From assembly GCA_035525455.1 (NCBI GenBank), contig DATLEF010000018.1, forward strand, positions 1-37,086: 37,086 nt of DNA, given 5' to 3'. The stretch comes from JAQGMV01 sp035525455 (lineage in GTDB: Bacteria > Pseudomonadota > Gammaproteobacteria > Burkholderiales > SG8-41). A program made the translations under genes and the position numbers. Below the pieces are notes generated by a model. That model saw nothing but the letters and a program-made list of their open reading frames with translations. It was not told the origin of the DNA and did not search any database. Shown one piece after another: positions 8,274-15,024 of this stretch; positions within the stretch are counted from its first letter, which is position 1; each line of letters begins with the position of its first letter.

Positions 8274-9251
8274 ATGAAGCTGGCACTGCGAATCGTTTGC
8301 GCGGCACTTGCCGGCGCGCCTTCTCTCGCACTGTGCGCGGCGCCAAGCGCACCGGGCTATCCGACCAAACCGATACGCATCATCGTTCCGCAGAGCGCGG
8401 GCGGTTCGACGGATCTCGCCGCGCGCGTTGTGACGCAGCGCCTCAGCGACGCGCTTGGCCAGCCGATCGTCGTCGACAATCGCCCCGGCGCCGGCAGCCT
8501 GAATGGCACCGAAACCGTCGCGAAAGCGCCGCCGGATGGTTATACGCTGCTCGTCGTCGCGGCATCGTTCACGATCAACCCGGCGCTGCACGAGAGATTG
8601 CCGTTCGATCCGGTGCGCGATTTCGCACCGGTGACGCGTCTTGCGGCGCTCCCTCACATCCTCGTCGTACATCCCACGTTGCCCGTCAAATCGGTGAAAG
8701 AGCTGATCGCGCTCGCGAAGGCAAAACCCGGGGAGCTCAATTACGCATCGAGCGGCATTGCGACCAGCACCCACCTCGCGGCAGAGCTCTTCAAGCACAT
8801 GACCGGGACCGACATGGTGCAGGTGCCGTTCAAAGGCGGCGCTCCGGGTGTCGTGGGTCTTCTGAGCGGACAGGTGCAGCTTTATTTCGCCACGATCTCC
8901 ACGGCCTTGCCGCACGTGAAGTCCGGAAAAATCCGGGCGCTCGCGGTAACCACGGCGAAACGGTCGGTCGTCGCTCCCGAATACCCCACGATCGCCGAAG
9001 CCGGTGTGCCCGGTTACGAGCATGCTTCGTGGATAGGCATGCTCGCGCCGGCGAAGACGCCTGCGCCCGTAGTCGCGTTGCTCAACGTCGAATCAGCGAA
9101 AGTCGTGCACATGCAGGAGACACGCGCCCTGTTGCTGCGCGATGGGCTTGAGCCCGTCGGCGATACGCCGCAGGAATTCACGGCGGTCGTGAAACAGGAA
9201 GTGGCGAAGTGGATGAAGGTGGTGAAGGCGGCGGGGATCAAACCAAACTAG
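8274..9251 (+). CDS. Bug-family (TctC-like) periplasmic solute-binding protein
   Basis: The 325-residue protein has a Sec signal peptide of about 22 residues ending LALCAA, then GYPTKPIRIIVPQSAGGSTDLAAR, the Bug ligand loop. It continues with DNRPGAGSLNG, AKAPPDGYTLL, VQVPFKGGAPG and a C-terminal WMKVVKAAGIKPN, all characteristic. A GAGGAGAA ribosome site lies 5 bases before the ATG. It is the last gene of the plus-strand run and is followed by a perfect hairpin. With the Bug gene at 5466 it gives two binding proteins of different sequence in one operon, which may recognise different ligands or steps. No membrane permease is present. Confidence 0.93.
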   Translation: MKLALRIVCAALAGAPSLALCAAPSAPGYPTKPIRIIVPQSAGGSTDLAARVVTQRLSDALGQPIVVDNRPGAGSLNGTETVAKAPPDGYTLLVVAASFTINPALHERLPFDPVRDFAPVTRLAALPHILVVHPTLPVKSVKELIALAKAKPGELNYASSGIATSTHLAAELFKHMTGTDMVQVPFKGGAPGVVGLLSGQVQLYFATISTALPHVKSGKIRALAVTTAKRSVVAPEYPTIAEAGVPGYEHASWIGMLAPAKTPAPVVALLNVESAKVVHMQETRALLLRDGLEPVGDTPQEFTAVVKQEVAKWMKVVKAAGIKPN

Positions 9252-9282
9252 TGTCCTGAATGACAAGTCCGTAGAACACGTC

Positions 9283-9303
9283 ATTCCAGCGCAACGCTGG
9301 AAT
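9283..9303. terminator. Perfect inverted repeat after the catabolic run (possible terminator or interspersed palindrome)
   Basis: ATTCCAGCG (9283-9291) and CGCTGGAAT (9295-9303) form a 9-bp stem with a 3-base CAA loop, 31 bases after the Bug gene stop. No T-run follows, so intrinsic termination is uncertain. Hairpins of this CATTCCAGCG type recur between genes in many betaproteobacteria and may be an interspersed palindrome. Confidence 0.5.
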
Positions 9304-9365
9304 CCAGGCGCCCTACGCGCACTGCGCTGGTTCTTCTGAGTCGCATACTAGCCCCTATGGGGCTA

Positions 9366-9545
9366 TCACACCTCTTCGTTGCGGCGGCCGCGTCTGGACA
9401 ACATCCGGTAGCCGCCGTAAATCAGTCCGCCGATCCAGAGCAGTGAGACGAGTGCGAACATCGCGAGCTCGATCTGTTCGCCCGAGGAGAGGCTCATGAT
9501 CGCCGCCCAGCTCGGGTCGACAAAAATCTTAGGAATGGTATTCAC
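9366..9545 (-). CDS. Small single-helix membrane protein (59 aa), unrecognised
   Basis: Reading the minus strand from GTG 9545 gives a 59-residue protein (MNTIPKIFVDPSW to RRGRRNEEV). One hydrophobic helix (about residues 27-47, AMFALVSLLWIGGLIYGGY) is followed by a strongly basic tail, so the C-terminus should face the cytoplasm. The GTG overlaps the TGA of the upstream DUF488 gene (GTGA), a classic translational-coupling arrangement and the main reason for believing the gene. I do not recognise the family. It may be a membrane partner of the DUF488 protein. Confidence 0.6.
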   Translation of the reverse strand: MNTIPKIFVDPSWAAIMSLSSGEQIELAMFALVSLLWIGGLIYGGYRMLSRRGRRNEEV

Positions 9546-9946
9546 GCGTCCTTCGCCTCATTGATGACGGCGCCGGCATCGGCCAGCAGCACCTTCAGTA
9601 TAGAACGATGGCAGTAGCGCGCGTTTTCACAGTAACAGCCTACCGAAAAACTGCTGTCTTGTGACAGCGCCGCGAGCAGGCGTATAAGACGCTGCGCCGG
9701 AGGTCGATCCATCTCCCGGCGGTAGCGTTTTTCGTAAGTCGCCCAGCGTTTGGGCGTGAAGGGCTCGGAGAGCGCCCACGAGACGAGCGGCGCGCTGGGC
9801 GCGAGCTCGGGCAGCCACACGTCGAAGAAATCGCGCCGCCCGTAATCTTCCTTGCGCACCGCTCGCGGGGGGCGGCGCACAGTGCCGATGCGCAGGCCCT
9901 CGCCGCGGCCGCGCGGCATGCCAAGCCGGACTACACGGATTCCCAC
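9542..9946 (-). CDS. DUF488 family protein
   Basis: The product is about 134 residues from GTG 9946 (or 136 from TTG 9952; neither has a clear ribosome site). It has the DUF488 pattern: GIRVVRLG, then LRIGTVRRPPR, KEDYGRRDFFDVWLPELAPS, a basic YEKRYRREM helix, and FSVGCYCENARYCHRS near the C-terminus. The cysteine- and histidine-rich end (three cysteines within nine residues) could bind a metal. The function of the family is unknown. It sits between two small membrane-protein genes on the same strand, and its stop overlaps the next start. Confidence 0.8.
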   Translation of the reverse strand: MGIRVVRLGMPRGRGEGLRIGTVRRPPRAVRKEDYGRRDFFDVWLPELAPSAPLVSWALSEPFTPKRWATYEKRYRREMDRPPAQRLIRLLAALSQDSSFSVGCYCENARYCHRSILKVLLADAGAVINEAKDA

Positions 9947-9955
9947 ATGCAAGAC

Positions 9956-9986
9956 GCGAGAATCACACGCATGGTGATTTTCTCGC
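9956..9986. terminator. Hairpin between two small genes
   Basis: GCGAGAATCAC (9956-9966) pairs with GTGATT...CTCGC (9974-9986) around a 7-base loop, with a two-base bulge. It lies between the stop of the two-helix membrane protein gene and the start of the DUF488 gene. It could end or attenuate transcription of the upstream gene. There is no clear T-tract. Confidence 0.35.
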
Positions 9987-9994
9987 GCGATCCG

Positions 9995-10213
9995 CTATTT
10001 CTTTCTGCCGCTGACGAGCAGCACGATGCCGATACCAATCGCGCCGAGGCTGCCCCACAGCGGCACGTTCACCGTTTCTTTCTCCTTCACCGAGAGCTCC
10101 AGCGGTCCGATTTTCGCCTGGTGCGTTTCTTTCGTGTAGCTGAACTGCTGATAAACGAGCCCTAACGCACCCGCGATGATGAGCACGATCGCCACGACTT
10201 TGACGGTATCCAT
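9995..10213 (-). CDS. Small two-helix membrane protein (72 aa)
   Basis: The 72-residue protein begins MDTVKVVAIVLIIAGALG and has two hydrophobic helices (about 6-22 and 54-68). A polar loop between them reads YTKETHQAKIGPLELSVKEK. The protein ends in GRKK. An excellent AGGAGG lies 5 bases before the ATG at 10213, so I reject a longer frame extending upstream. Proteins with this SYTKETH..KIGPLELSVKEK loop are widespread in proteobacteria as uncharacterised inner-membrane proteins. The gene is 73 bases downstream of UbiD and could be transcribed with it or separately. Confidence 0.82.
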   Translation of the reverse strand: MDTVKVVAIVLIIAGALGLVYQQFSYTKETHQAKIGPLELSVKEKETVNVPLWGSLGAIGIGIVLLVSGRKK

Positions 10214-10286
10214 GTTGCCTCCTTGGTGAACTCGCCGCGCTTTATGCAAGTACCTTGCCGCGCCGCTTATGCCATTGTTCTGAAAG

Positions 10287-11942
10287 CTATTCCTCGCCGG
10301 GTCGAAAACGTGTCTCGGGCTTGAGACCGCTTCGCTGCTGGCTCTCGCTCGTGCGTCCATTCTCCAGATAGCGTCCTTCGGCCGCGCGCTTTGCTGCTGC
10401 GTCCCACTGCGGAAGCCAGTCACCCGCAGCCGCACCGAACCATGGCGACTGCGGCCGCAGCTTAGGCAAACCAAGCTCTTCCCATACTTTTCCGGCGCGC
10501 TCCATGTATTCGCGCTTCGGAAGCGCCAGCGGCGGCAAGTCCTCTTTCATCGTAGCGTCCATCAGCATCGTCGAATCTTCGCGCTCGGCTTCATGCTCGC
10601 GTTCGGGGCCGTGCCCCGGACTGCGATAGCGCAGCACCTGCATGTCGGTCGCAGGATCCATGCGAAACGCCATTGCCCAGAACAGCGCATCCGAATTGTC
10701 GGGATCGATGTCTTCGTCGACCGCGATGCAGATCTTGCCGCAGTCGGCCTTGAACGACGTCGCACCGAAGAGCGCTCGCCACACTTCAGTGCGCGGCGTG
10801 CCTTTCTCGACCGTGATGATCGTGATGCGTCTCAAAGCCGTCATACGCTCGTGCATGGTCACGCGTTTGACGCCTTTGATGCCGAGCGTCTTGTTCAGGT
10901 GCGCGAGGAACATCGGCTCGTACGCGACGCGCTTGATCGCGCTCGATTCGCTCGGCGTGACCTGGCTTAAGTAGGAGGCGACGACGGCGTCCTTCCGATG
11001 CGTGATGGCCGTGACGCGCATGGGCATGTTGAACTCCTCGAGCGCGACGTGGCCGTGCGATTCGCCGAATGGGCCTTCGGGCTCGAGCAGCGTGGTATCT
11101 ATGAAACCCTCGATCACGATTTCGGCGTCAGCCGGCACAAGGAGATCGACGGTCTTCGCACGCACGACGTGTATCGCTTCACCGGCCAGACCGCCTGCGA
11201 TGCCAATCTCGTCGATGTCTAGCGGCAGCTTCTGCGGCGCGACGAAAGCGACATAAGGCGGCGCACCGAGCACAATCGCGCACGGCATCGTCTTCTCGCC
11301 GCGCTGCTGGTGCTTCAGGTAATGGCGATATCCCCCCGCGCCGCCGACGCGCGTCGCCATGCGCACCACGAGCCGGTCCGGCGCCTTCAAGCCGGCGCGA
11401 TACGTGCCGTGGTTCTGAATCCCGGTCTCCGGATCCTTCGTGATGACGTTGGTCGCCGTCAGCGTCGGCGCGCTGTCGAATCCCGGCGTCGAAACCGGAA
11501 TCGGCAACGCATCGAGCCCGTTCCCTTCGCCTTTCAGCGCGTCGCCCGTGATCACCACTTCCTGGCAGCGCGCATTTTCGACCATCCGCGGCGCGATCGG
11601 ATTCGCGATCGCGCGTTCCCAGCGCGGCTGCACTTCCTCCGGTGTGGCGTCCATGCCGAGACAATAGATGCGCCGGTTACCGGCGAACGCGCCCACGACC
11701 ACGGGAAACTTGTACCGCCGGCCGAGCGCGTCGACGACATTCGTGAACAGGAAGGCTTTGCGCTCGTCTTCTTCGATGCCGCCGACGTATTGCCAGCGCA
11801 CGAGCGGATGGAGCTCTGAATCCTTGTCGACCGGGCGGTCGATCGTCAGCAGGAGGTTTTCGCGGCGCAGCTTATCGAGGTGCTCGTGAAGGTCGGCGTA
11901 GCCGCGTTTCGCTTTGGTCGCCGCGTTCTGATCGCGTTTCAT
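10287..11942 (-). CDS. UbiD family (prenylated-FMN) decarboxylase
   Basis: The 551-residue protein is a member of the UbiD/Fdc superfamily, which (de)carboxylates aromatic and alpha,beta-unsaturated acids with prenylated FMN made by UbiX. Asn165 in TATNVI and Arg182 in QNHGTYR correspond to the Mn/cofactor and catalytic arginine region. EGPFGE supplies Glu289 and Glu294 with the expected five-residue spacing of the catalytic glutamates. The first ATG at 11963 lacks a ribosome site; ATG 11942 (MKRDQNAAT) follows a GAAGAGG and is preferred. It is 24 bases downstream of a flavin monooxygenase and part of a Bug-monooxygenase-UbiD operon. That points to catabolism, not ubiquinone synthesis. No ubiX is in the window. 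Confidence 0.92.
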   Translation of the reverse strand: MKRDQNAATKAKRGYADLHEHLDKLRRENLLLTIDRPVDKDSELHPLVRWQYVGGIEEDERKAFLFTNVVDALGRRYKFPVVVGAFAGNRRIYCLGMDATPEEVQPRWERAIANPIAPRMVENARCQEVVITGDALKGEGNGLDALPIPVSTPGFDSAPTLTATNVITKDPETGIQNHGTYRAGLKAPDRLVVRMATRVGGAGGYRHYLKHQQRGEKTMPCAIVLGAPPYVAFVAPQKLPLDIDEIGIAGGLAGEAIHVVRAKTVDLLVPADAEIVIEGFIDTTLLEPEGPFGESHGHVALEEFNMPMRVTAITHRKDAVVASYLSQVTPSESSAIKRVAYEPMFLAHLNKTLGIKGVKRVTMHERMTALRRITIITVEKGTPRTEVWRALFGATSFKADCGKICIAVDEDIDPDNSDALFWAMAFRMDPATDMQVLRYRSPGHGPEREHEAEREDSTMLMDATMKEDLPPLALPKREYMERAGKVWEELGLPKLRPQSPWFGAAAGDWLPQWDAAAKRAAEGRYLENGRTSESQQRSGLKPETRFRPGEE

Positions 11943-11966
11943 TGGCACCTCTTCACGTCCCACGGC

Positions 11967-13106
11967 TTACGAATCCAATTCAACCTTCCACGCATCGTAT
12001 CCGTACAACCACGCAGTGTCCTGTGCGCCGGTCTGCATCCAGGTGTCGGCGCTGGAAATCGCCTGTATGCGGGAAGTGCGCGGCTTGCGATGCGCTTCGT
12101 AGCGCTTCAATGCACCCGGTACATCGTCGCCTTCGACTGCTTCGAGGCAGCGCGTGAGTATCGCCGCGTCTTCGATCGACGTCGCCGCGCCCTGCGCCAT
12201 GTAAGGCGTCATTGGGTGACACGCATCGCCGAGGAGGACGACGCGCCCATCGCTCCAGGTCGGCAGCGGCTCGCGCTCGAGTATCGCCCACTTGTCGCAA
12301 TCGGGGCAGGCTTCGAGCACCGCGCGCACATCAGGATGAAATCCAGCGTACTCGGCCTGCAGCGCCTTCACGTCACCCTTTGCGGACCATGATTCGCGCG
12401 TCATCCACGTCGCGGGCTCGGGCACGCTCGTCACGAAACAGATCTCGCTGTGGTCGCGCCGCGTGTAGTAAATGACGATGTGACGATCGGGTCCCCACCA
12501 TTGGGTCCGCGACGGCCCGATGTCATGACCGTTCATGAGCGCCGCCGGGAAAACGGCACGATAAGCGACGCGCCCTTTGTGTATGGGCTTCTGCGGGCCG
12601 AGAATGATGTCGCGCACGGTCGAATGAACGCCATCAGCGCCGATCACCAGGTCGGCGCTCGCGTGCGTCTCGTCGTCGAACGCGAGCGTCACTTCGTGCC
12701 CGGCCTGTGCGAGGCCTAAGAGCTTCTTGTTCAGATGCACGCTGTCGGGCCGAACGTCCGACGCCAGCGCATCGTGCAAATCTCCGCAGTGCATGCATAG
12801 ATAAGGCGCGCCATACAGGCTTTCCGGCATCGGCAGTTCGTTCATCACCTCACCCGTGTCCCACTTGCGGTTGAGATGCGAGTACGGCGCGAATGCGATT
12901 CCGCGCAGCCGCTCCTCGACGCCGATGCCGCGCAGGACTTTCATCGAGTTCGGCGTCATCTGGATGCCGGCGTCGATGCGCGCGAAGCGGCTCGTCCGCT
13001 CGTAGACGCTCAAATTCTCGAAGCCGGCACGGCGCAGCGTGCCCGCGACGGCCATGCCGCTCACGCCTGCGCCGATGATCGCGATCGAAAGATTGCCTGC
13101 GGTCAC
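11967..13106 (-). CDS. FAD-dependent aromatic monooxygenase, similar to 6-hydroxynicotinate 3-monooxygenase (NicC)
   Basis: The 379-residue product is a group A flavin monooxygenase. It has the FAD motif IIGAGVSG (10-17), the DG motif GADGVHSTVRD (156-166) and the GDACHPM motif (293-299). Its C-terminal end (KPRTSRIQAISSADTWM then AWLYGYDAW) and WWGPDRHIVIYYT segment closely resemble NicC as I remember it. His209, Tyr213 and His297 match NicC active-site positions, but the NicC histidine near residue 47 is Gln49 here. The cysteine before WW is also missing. It may therefore hydroxylate a related acid instead of 6-hydroxynicotinate. The start is GTG 13106, five bases after the Bug stop, with only a weak ribosome site. 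Salicylate-hydroxylase-like enzymes are the alternative. Confidence 0.88.
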   Translation of the reverse strand: MTAGNLSIAIIGAGVSGMAVAGTLRRAGFENLSVYERTSRFARIDAGIQMTPNSMKVLRGIGVEERLRGIAFAPYSHLNRKWDTGEVMNELPMPESLYGAPYLCMHCGDLHDALASDVRPDSVHLNKKLLGLAQAGHEVTLAFDDETHASADLVIGADGVHSTVRDIILGPQKPIHKGRVAYRAVFPAALMNGHDIGPSRTQWWGPDRHIVIYYTRRDHSEICFVTSVPEPATWMTRESWSAKGDVKALQAEYAGFHPDVRAVLEACPDCDKWAILEREPLPTWSDGRVVLLGDACHPMTPYMAQGAATSIEDAAILTRCLEAVEGDDVPGALKRYEAHRKPRTSRIQAISSADTWMQTGAQDTAWLYGYDAWKVELDS

Positions 13107-13110
13107 GCCA

Positions 13111-14091
13111 CTATTGTTTGAGGTGCGCCTCGTTGACGATCGGCGTCCAGCGCGCGATCTCGTTTTTCAGAAAACGCGTGGTCTTCTCCGGGTTCGAATC
13201 GGTGACCGGCTCGGCCCCCGCCTGCCGCAGGAAATCCTGGAAATCGCGCTCGGCCATCACTTTGAGCGTTGCCTGATGCAGCTGATCCACGGCCGCGCGC
13301 GGCGTGCCGGCGGTCGTCAGGATGGCATTGAACGAGTACACGACCATGTCGCGCATGCCGCTTTCGATCGCGGTCGGGACATCGGGCGCGGCCTGCAGCC
13401 GCTTTTCCGAGCACACCGCCAGCATGCGTATGCGCCCCTCCTTGTGATACGCGAGCGGCGCCGCGCTGATCGTAGGGGTGTACATGGGAATGTGGCCGGC
13501 CACGAGATCCTGCAGGCCTGGTCCGGCGCCCTTGTACGGAATGTGAACGATATCGAGCCCGCCGCCGAGCTTCTTGAAAAGCTCGCCTGTGAGATTCGTA
13601 ATGCTGCCGGTGCCCGCCGAACCGTAAGAAAGCTTACCGGGGTTCGCCTTAGCGAACGCGACCAGTTGCTTCAGGTTACGCGCCGGCAGCGAGGGGTGAA
13701 CCGCCACCGCTGTCGGAACGACGGTAATGACTGCAATCGGCGCAAAGTCTTTCAGCGCGTCGTAGCCGAGATTGGTCATCGTGATGGCATTGATGACGTG
13801 CGTCGTGCTGTTCGCGATCAGCAGTGTGTGCCCGTCCGGCTTCGCGCGCGCGACATCCTGGCTGCCGATGGCACCGCTCGCGCCGGCCTTGTTTTCGACG
13901 ATGACGTTCTGACCGATCACGCGGGTCATGTCCTGCGCGTACCGGCGGCCGATGATATCGTTGACGCCGCCCGGTGCGAACGGCACCACCAGCCGCACCG
14001 GGCGCTCGGGAAATTTTTGCGCGGTCGCGGCCCACGGCACGAGCGCGCACGCCATCACTGCGGCGGCGCGCAATATCTTGTTTTGATACAC
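13111..14091 (-). CDS. Bug-family (TctC-like) periplasmic solute-binding protein
   Basis: From GTG 14091 the product is 326 residues. I prefer this start over ATG 14163 because a GAGGAGG lies 7 bases upstream and it gives a clean signal peptide (MYQNKILRAAAVMACALVPWAATA). The mature end begins QKFPERPVRLVVPFAPGGVNDIIGR, the Bug ligand loop. ENKAGASGAIG, AKPDGHTLL and HIPYKGAGPGLQDL follow, and the protein ends WTPIVNEAHLKQ. It is the first gene of a Bug-monooxygenase-UbiD operon (4-base gap to the next gene), so it probably binds the acid these enzymes process. Repeat copy 1 lies just upstream. Confidence 0.92.
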   Translation of the reverse strand: MYQNKILRAAAVMACALVPWAATAQKFPERPVRLVVPFAPGGVNDIIGRRYAQDMTRVIGQNVIVENKAGASGAIGSQDVARAKPDGHTLLIANSTTHVINAITMTNLGYDALKDFAPIAVITVVPTAVAVHPSLPARNLKQLVAFAKANPGKLSYGSAGTGSITNLTGELFKKLGGGLDIVHIPYKGAGPGLQDLVAGHIPMYTPTISAAPLAYHKEGRIRMLAVCSEKRLQAAPDVPTAIESGMRDMVVYSFNAILTTAGTPRAAVDQLHQATLKVMAERDFQDFLRQAGAEPVTDSNPEKTTRFLKNEIARWTPIVNEAHLKQ

Positions 14092-14153
14092 AGGCTTGCC
14101 TCCTCGTTGCAGCGAGTGATCGTAGAGGATAGACGCGTACGCAGCAACCGAGC

Positions 14154-14296
14154 GCGCTGACAATATCAGTGGAGGAAAGGAGGTTACCGAGGCACCGTGG
14201 AGGAAAGGAGGTTTCGGAGGAAAACCTTTGGTTTTCCTCTGAATCGTTTACCGGCCTAAGGGCTGCCGAATGGCAGCCCGAGCCTTCAGGCGAGCG
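14154..14296 (+). repeat. Interspersed hairpin repeat, copy 1 (long subtype)
   Basis: This stretch closely matches copy 2 at 14868-15024. It holds a TATCAGTGG-AGGAAAGGAGG head, a perfect stem GAGGAAAACC/GGTTTTCCTC (14217-14226 and 14230-14239) and a second stem GGGCTGCC/GGCAGCCC (14260-14267 and 14272-14279). It ends in GCGAGCG. It lies 12 bases beyond the stop of the small minus-strand gene and upstream of the Bug gene. No coding role. Confidence 0.85.
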
Positions 14297-14307
14297 CCGC
14301 CCCCTAA

Positions 14308-14547
14308 CTAGAAGCGCGGCGTGGGCGCGGGCGGAGCGGGATTTGCGTGATCGGCCGCGAACGGTCCGAAATCGTGCAGTGGAAGCGGCTCGCGAAAACC
14401 GCAGCGGCGCGCGTCTTCGACACAATCTTCCCGGGCAGCGTGGGCCTCGCCCGAGCAACCGAGCACCGTACCGAGCATGTCGAGACGCGCCCATTTCCAC
14501 AGATTGGCCGTGTTTTGGTAGAAGAACCAGCGTTCGCTCATGCTCAT
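14308..14547 (-). CDS. Small conserved protein (79 aa) with WKWARLD motif
   Basis: From ATG 14547 (AGGAG seven bases upstream) the product is 79 residues. It begins MSMSERWFFYQNTANLWKWARLDMLGTVL, then EDCVEDARRCGFR, and ends in a Pro/Ala-rich tail. Small proteins with the pattern W-W..LD..G.VL.....F....C..DA...GY are common in betaproteobacteria and I recognise the shape, but I know no function. It is soluble, with no signal peptide. It stands alone between two copies of the interspersed repeat. Confidence 0.7.
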   Translation of the reverse strand: MSMSERWFFYQNTANLWKWARLDMLGTVLGCSGEAHAAREDCVEDARRCGFREPLPLHDFGPFAADHANPAPPAPTPRF

Positions 14548-14578
14548 TTCTGCTCCTGCCATCGCGCTTTTTGCAAAT

Positions 14579-14590
14579 CGATTGCAATCG
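14579..14590. promoter_or_regulatory. 12-bp perfect palindrome upstream of the small conserved gene
   Basis: CGATTGCAATCG lies 32 bases before the ATG of the 79-residue protein, a position that suits a repressor operator. This rests on symmetry and position alone. The remaining upstream sequence to 14866 shows nothing I can name, and reading frames there do not look coding. Confidence 0.25.
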
Positions 14591-14867
14591 CTTTGGTAGC
14601 AACAGATATGCCCCACTAGGGCGCAGGCGCGCGAGCGATTCGGCTCGCTTGTACAACTCACGACTTTTACGGCGAATATTCGAAATAGAGCGGCTTGCAA
14701 CAACGGTCACCACAAACAGTCGCCGGTGCTCGTAGCGGGCAATCTTTGCCGGCGCGAATCCCGACGTTGTCAATGTTACCCGCGCACTCAAATGCCTCAT
14801 GCATCGCGAGCCGATCTTCGACGCGACGCCGCGCGCCGAGGTACCGCGCCTCCGAGCGGGTTTCCTA

Positions 14868-15024
14868 GCAGCGTGTCGGATTGTCCGATCGCGCTGGCAG
14901 CATCAGTGGGGGAAGGGAGGTTACGGAGCGAGGAAAGGAGGTTTCGGAGGAAAACCTTGGTTTTCCTCTGAAACGTTTACCGGCCTGAGGGCTGCCGAAT
15001 GGCAGCCCGAGCCGAAGGCGAGCG
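14868..15024 (+). repeat. Interspersed hairpin repeat, copy 2 (long subtype)
   Basis: The copy begins with a GTGTCGGA-TTG-TCCGATCGCG hairpin head and GTGGGGGAAGGGAGG, then GGTTACGGAG (14919-14928). The perfect stem GAGGAAAACC/GGTTTTCCTC follows (14947-14956 and 14959-14968), then the GGGCTGCC/GGCAGCCC stem (14989-14996 and 15001-15008). The head recurs in reverse in copy 4 near 26220-26265. It runs into the 3' end of the FAD oxidoreductase gene and supplies that gene's last codons and stop. Confidence 0.88.

Noticed and set aside
11967..13106. Direct assignment as nicC
   Set aside because: Two active-site positions of NicC, as I recall them, differ, and the rest of the nic pathway is missing.
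13039..14160. 373-codon plus-strand frame opposite the Bug gene at 13111
   Set aside because: Antisense shadow of a recognised signal-peptide protein; no ribosome site or domain.
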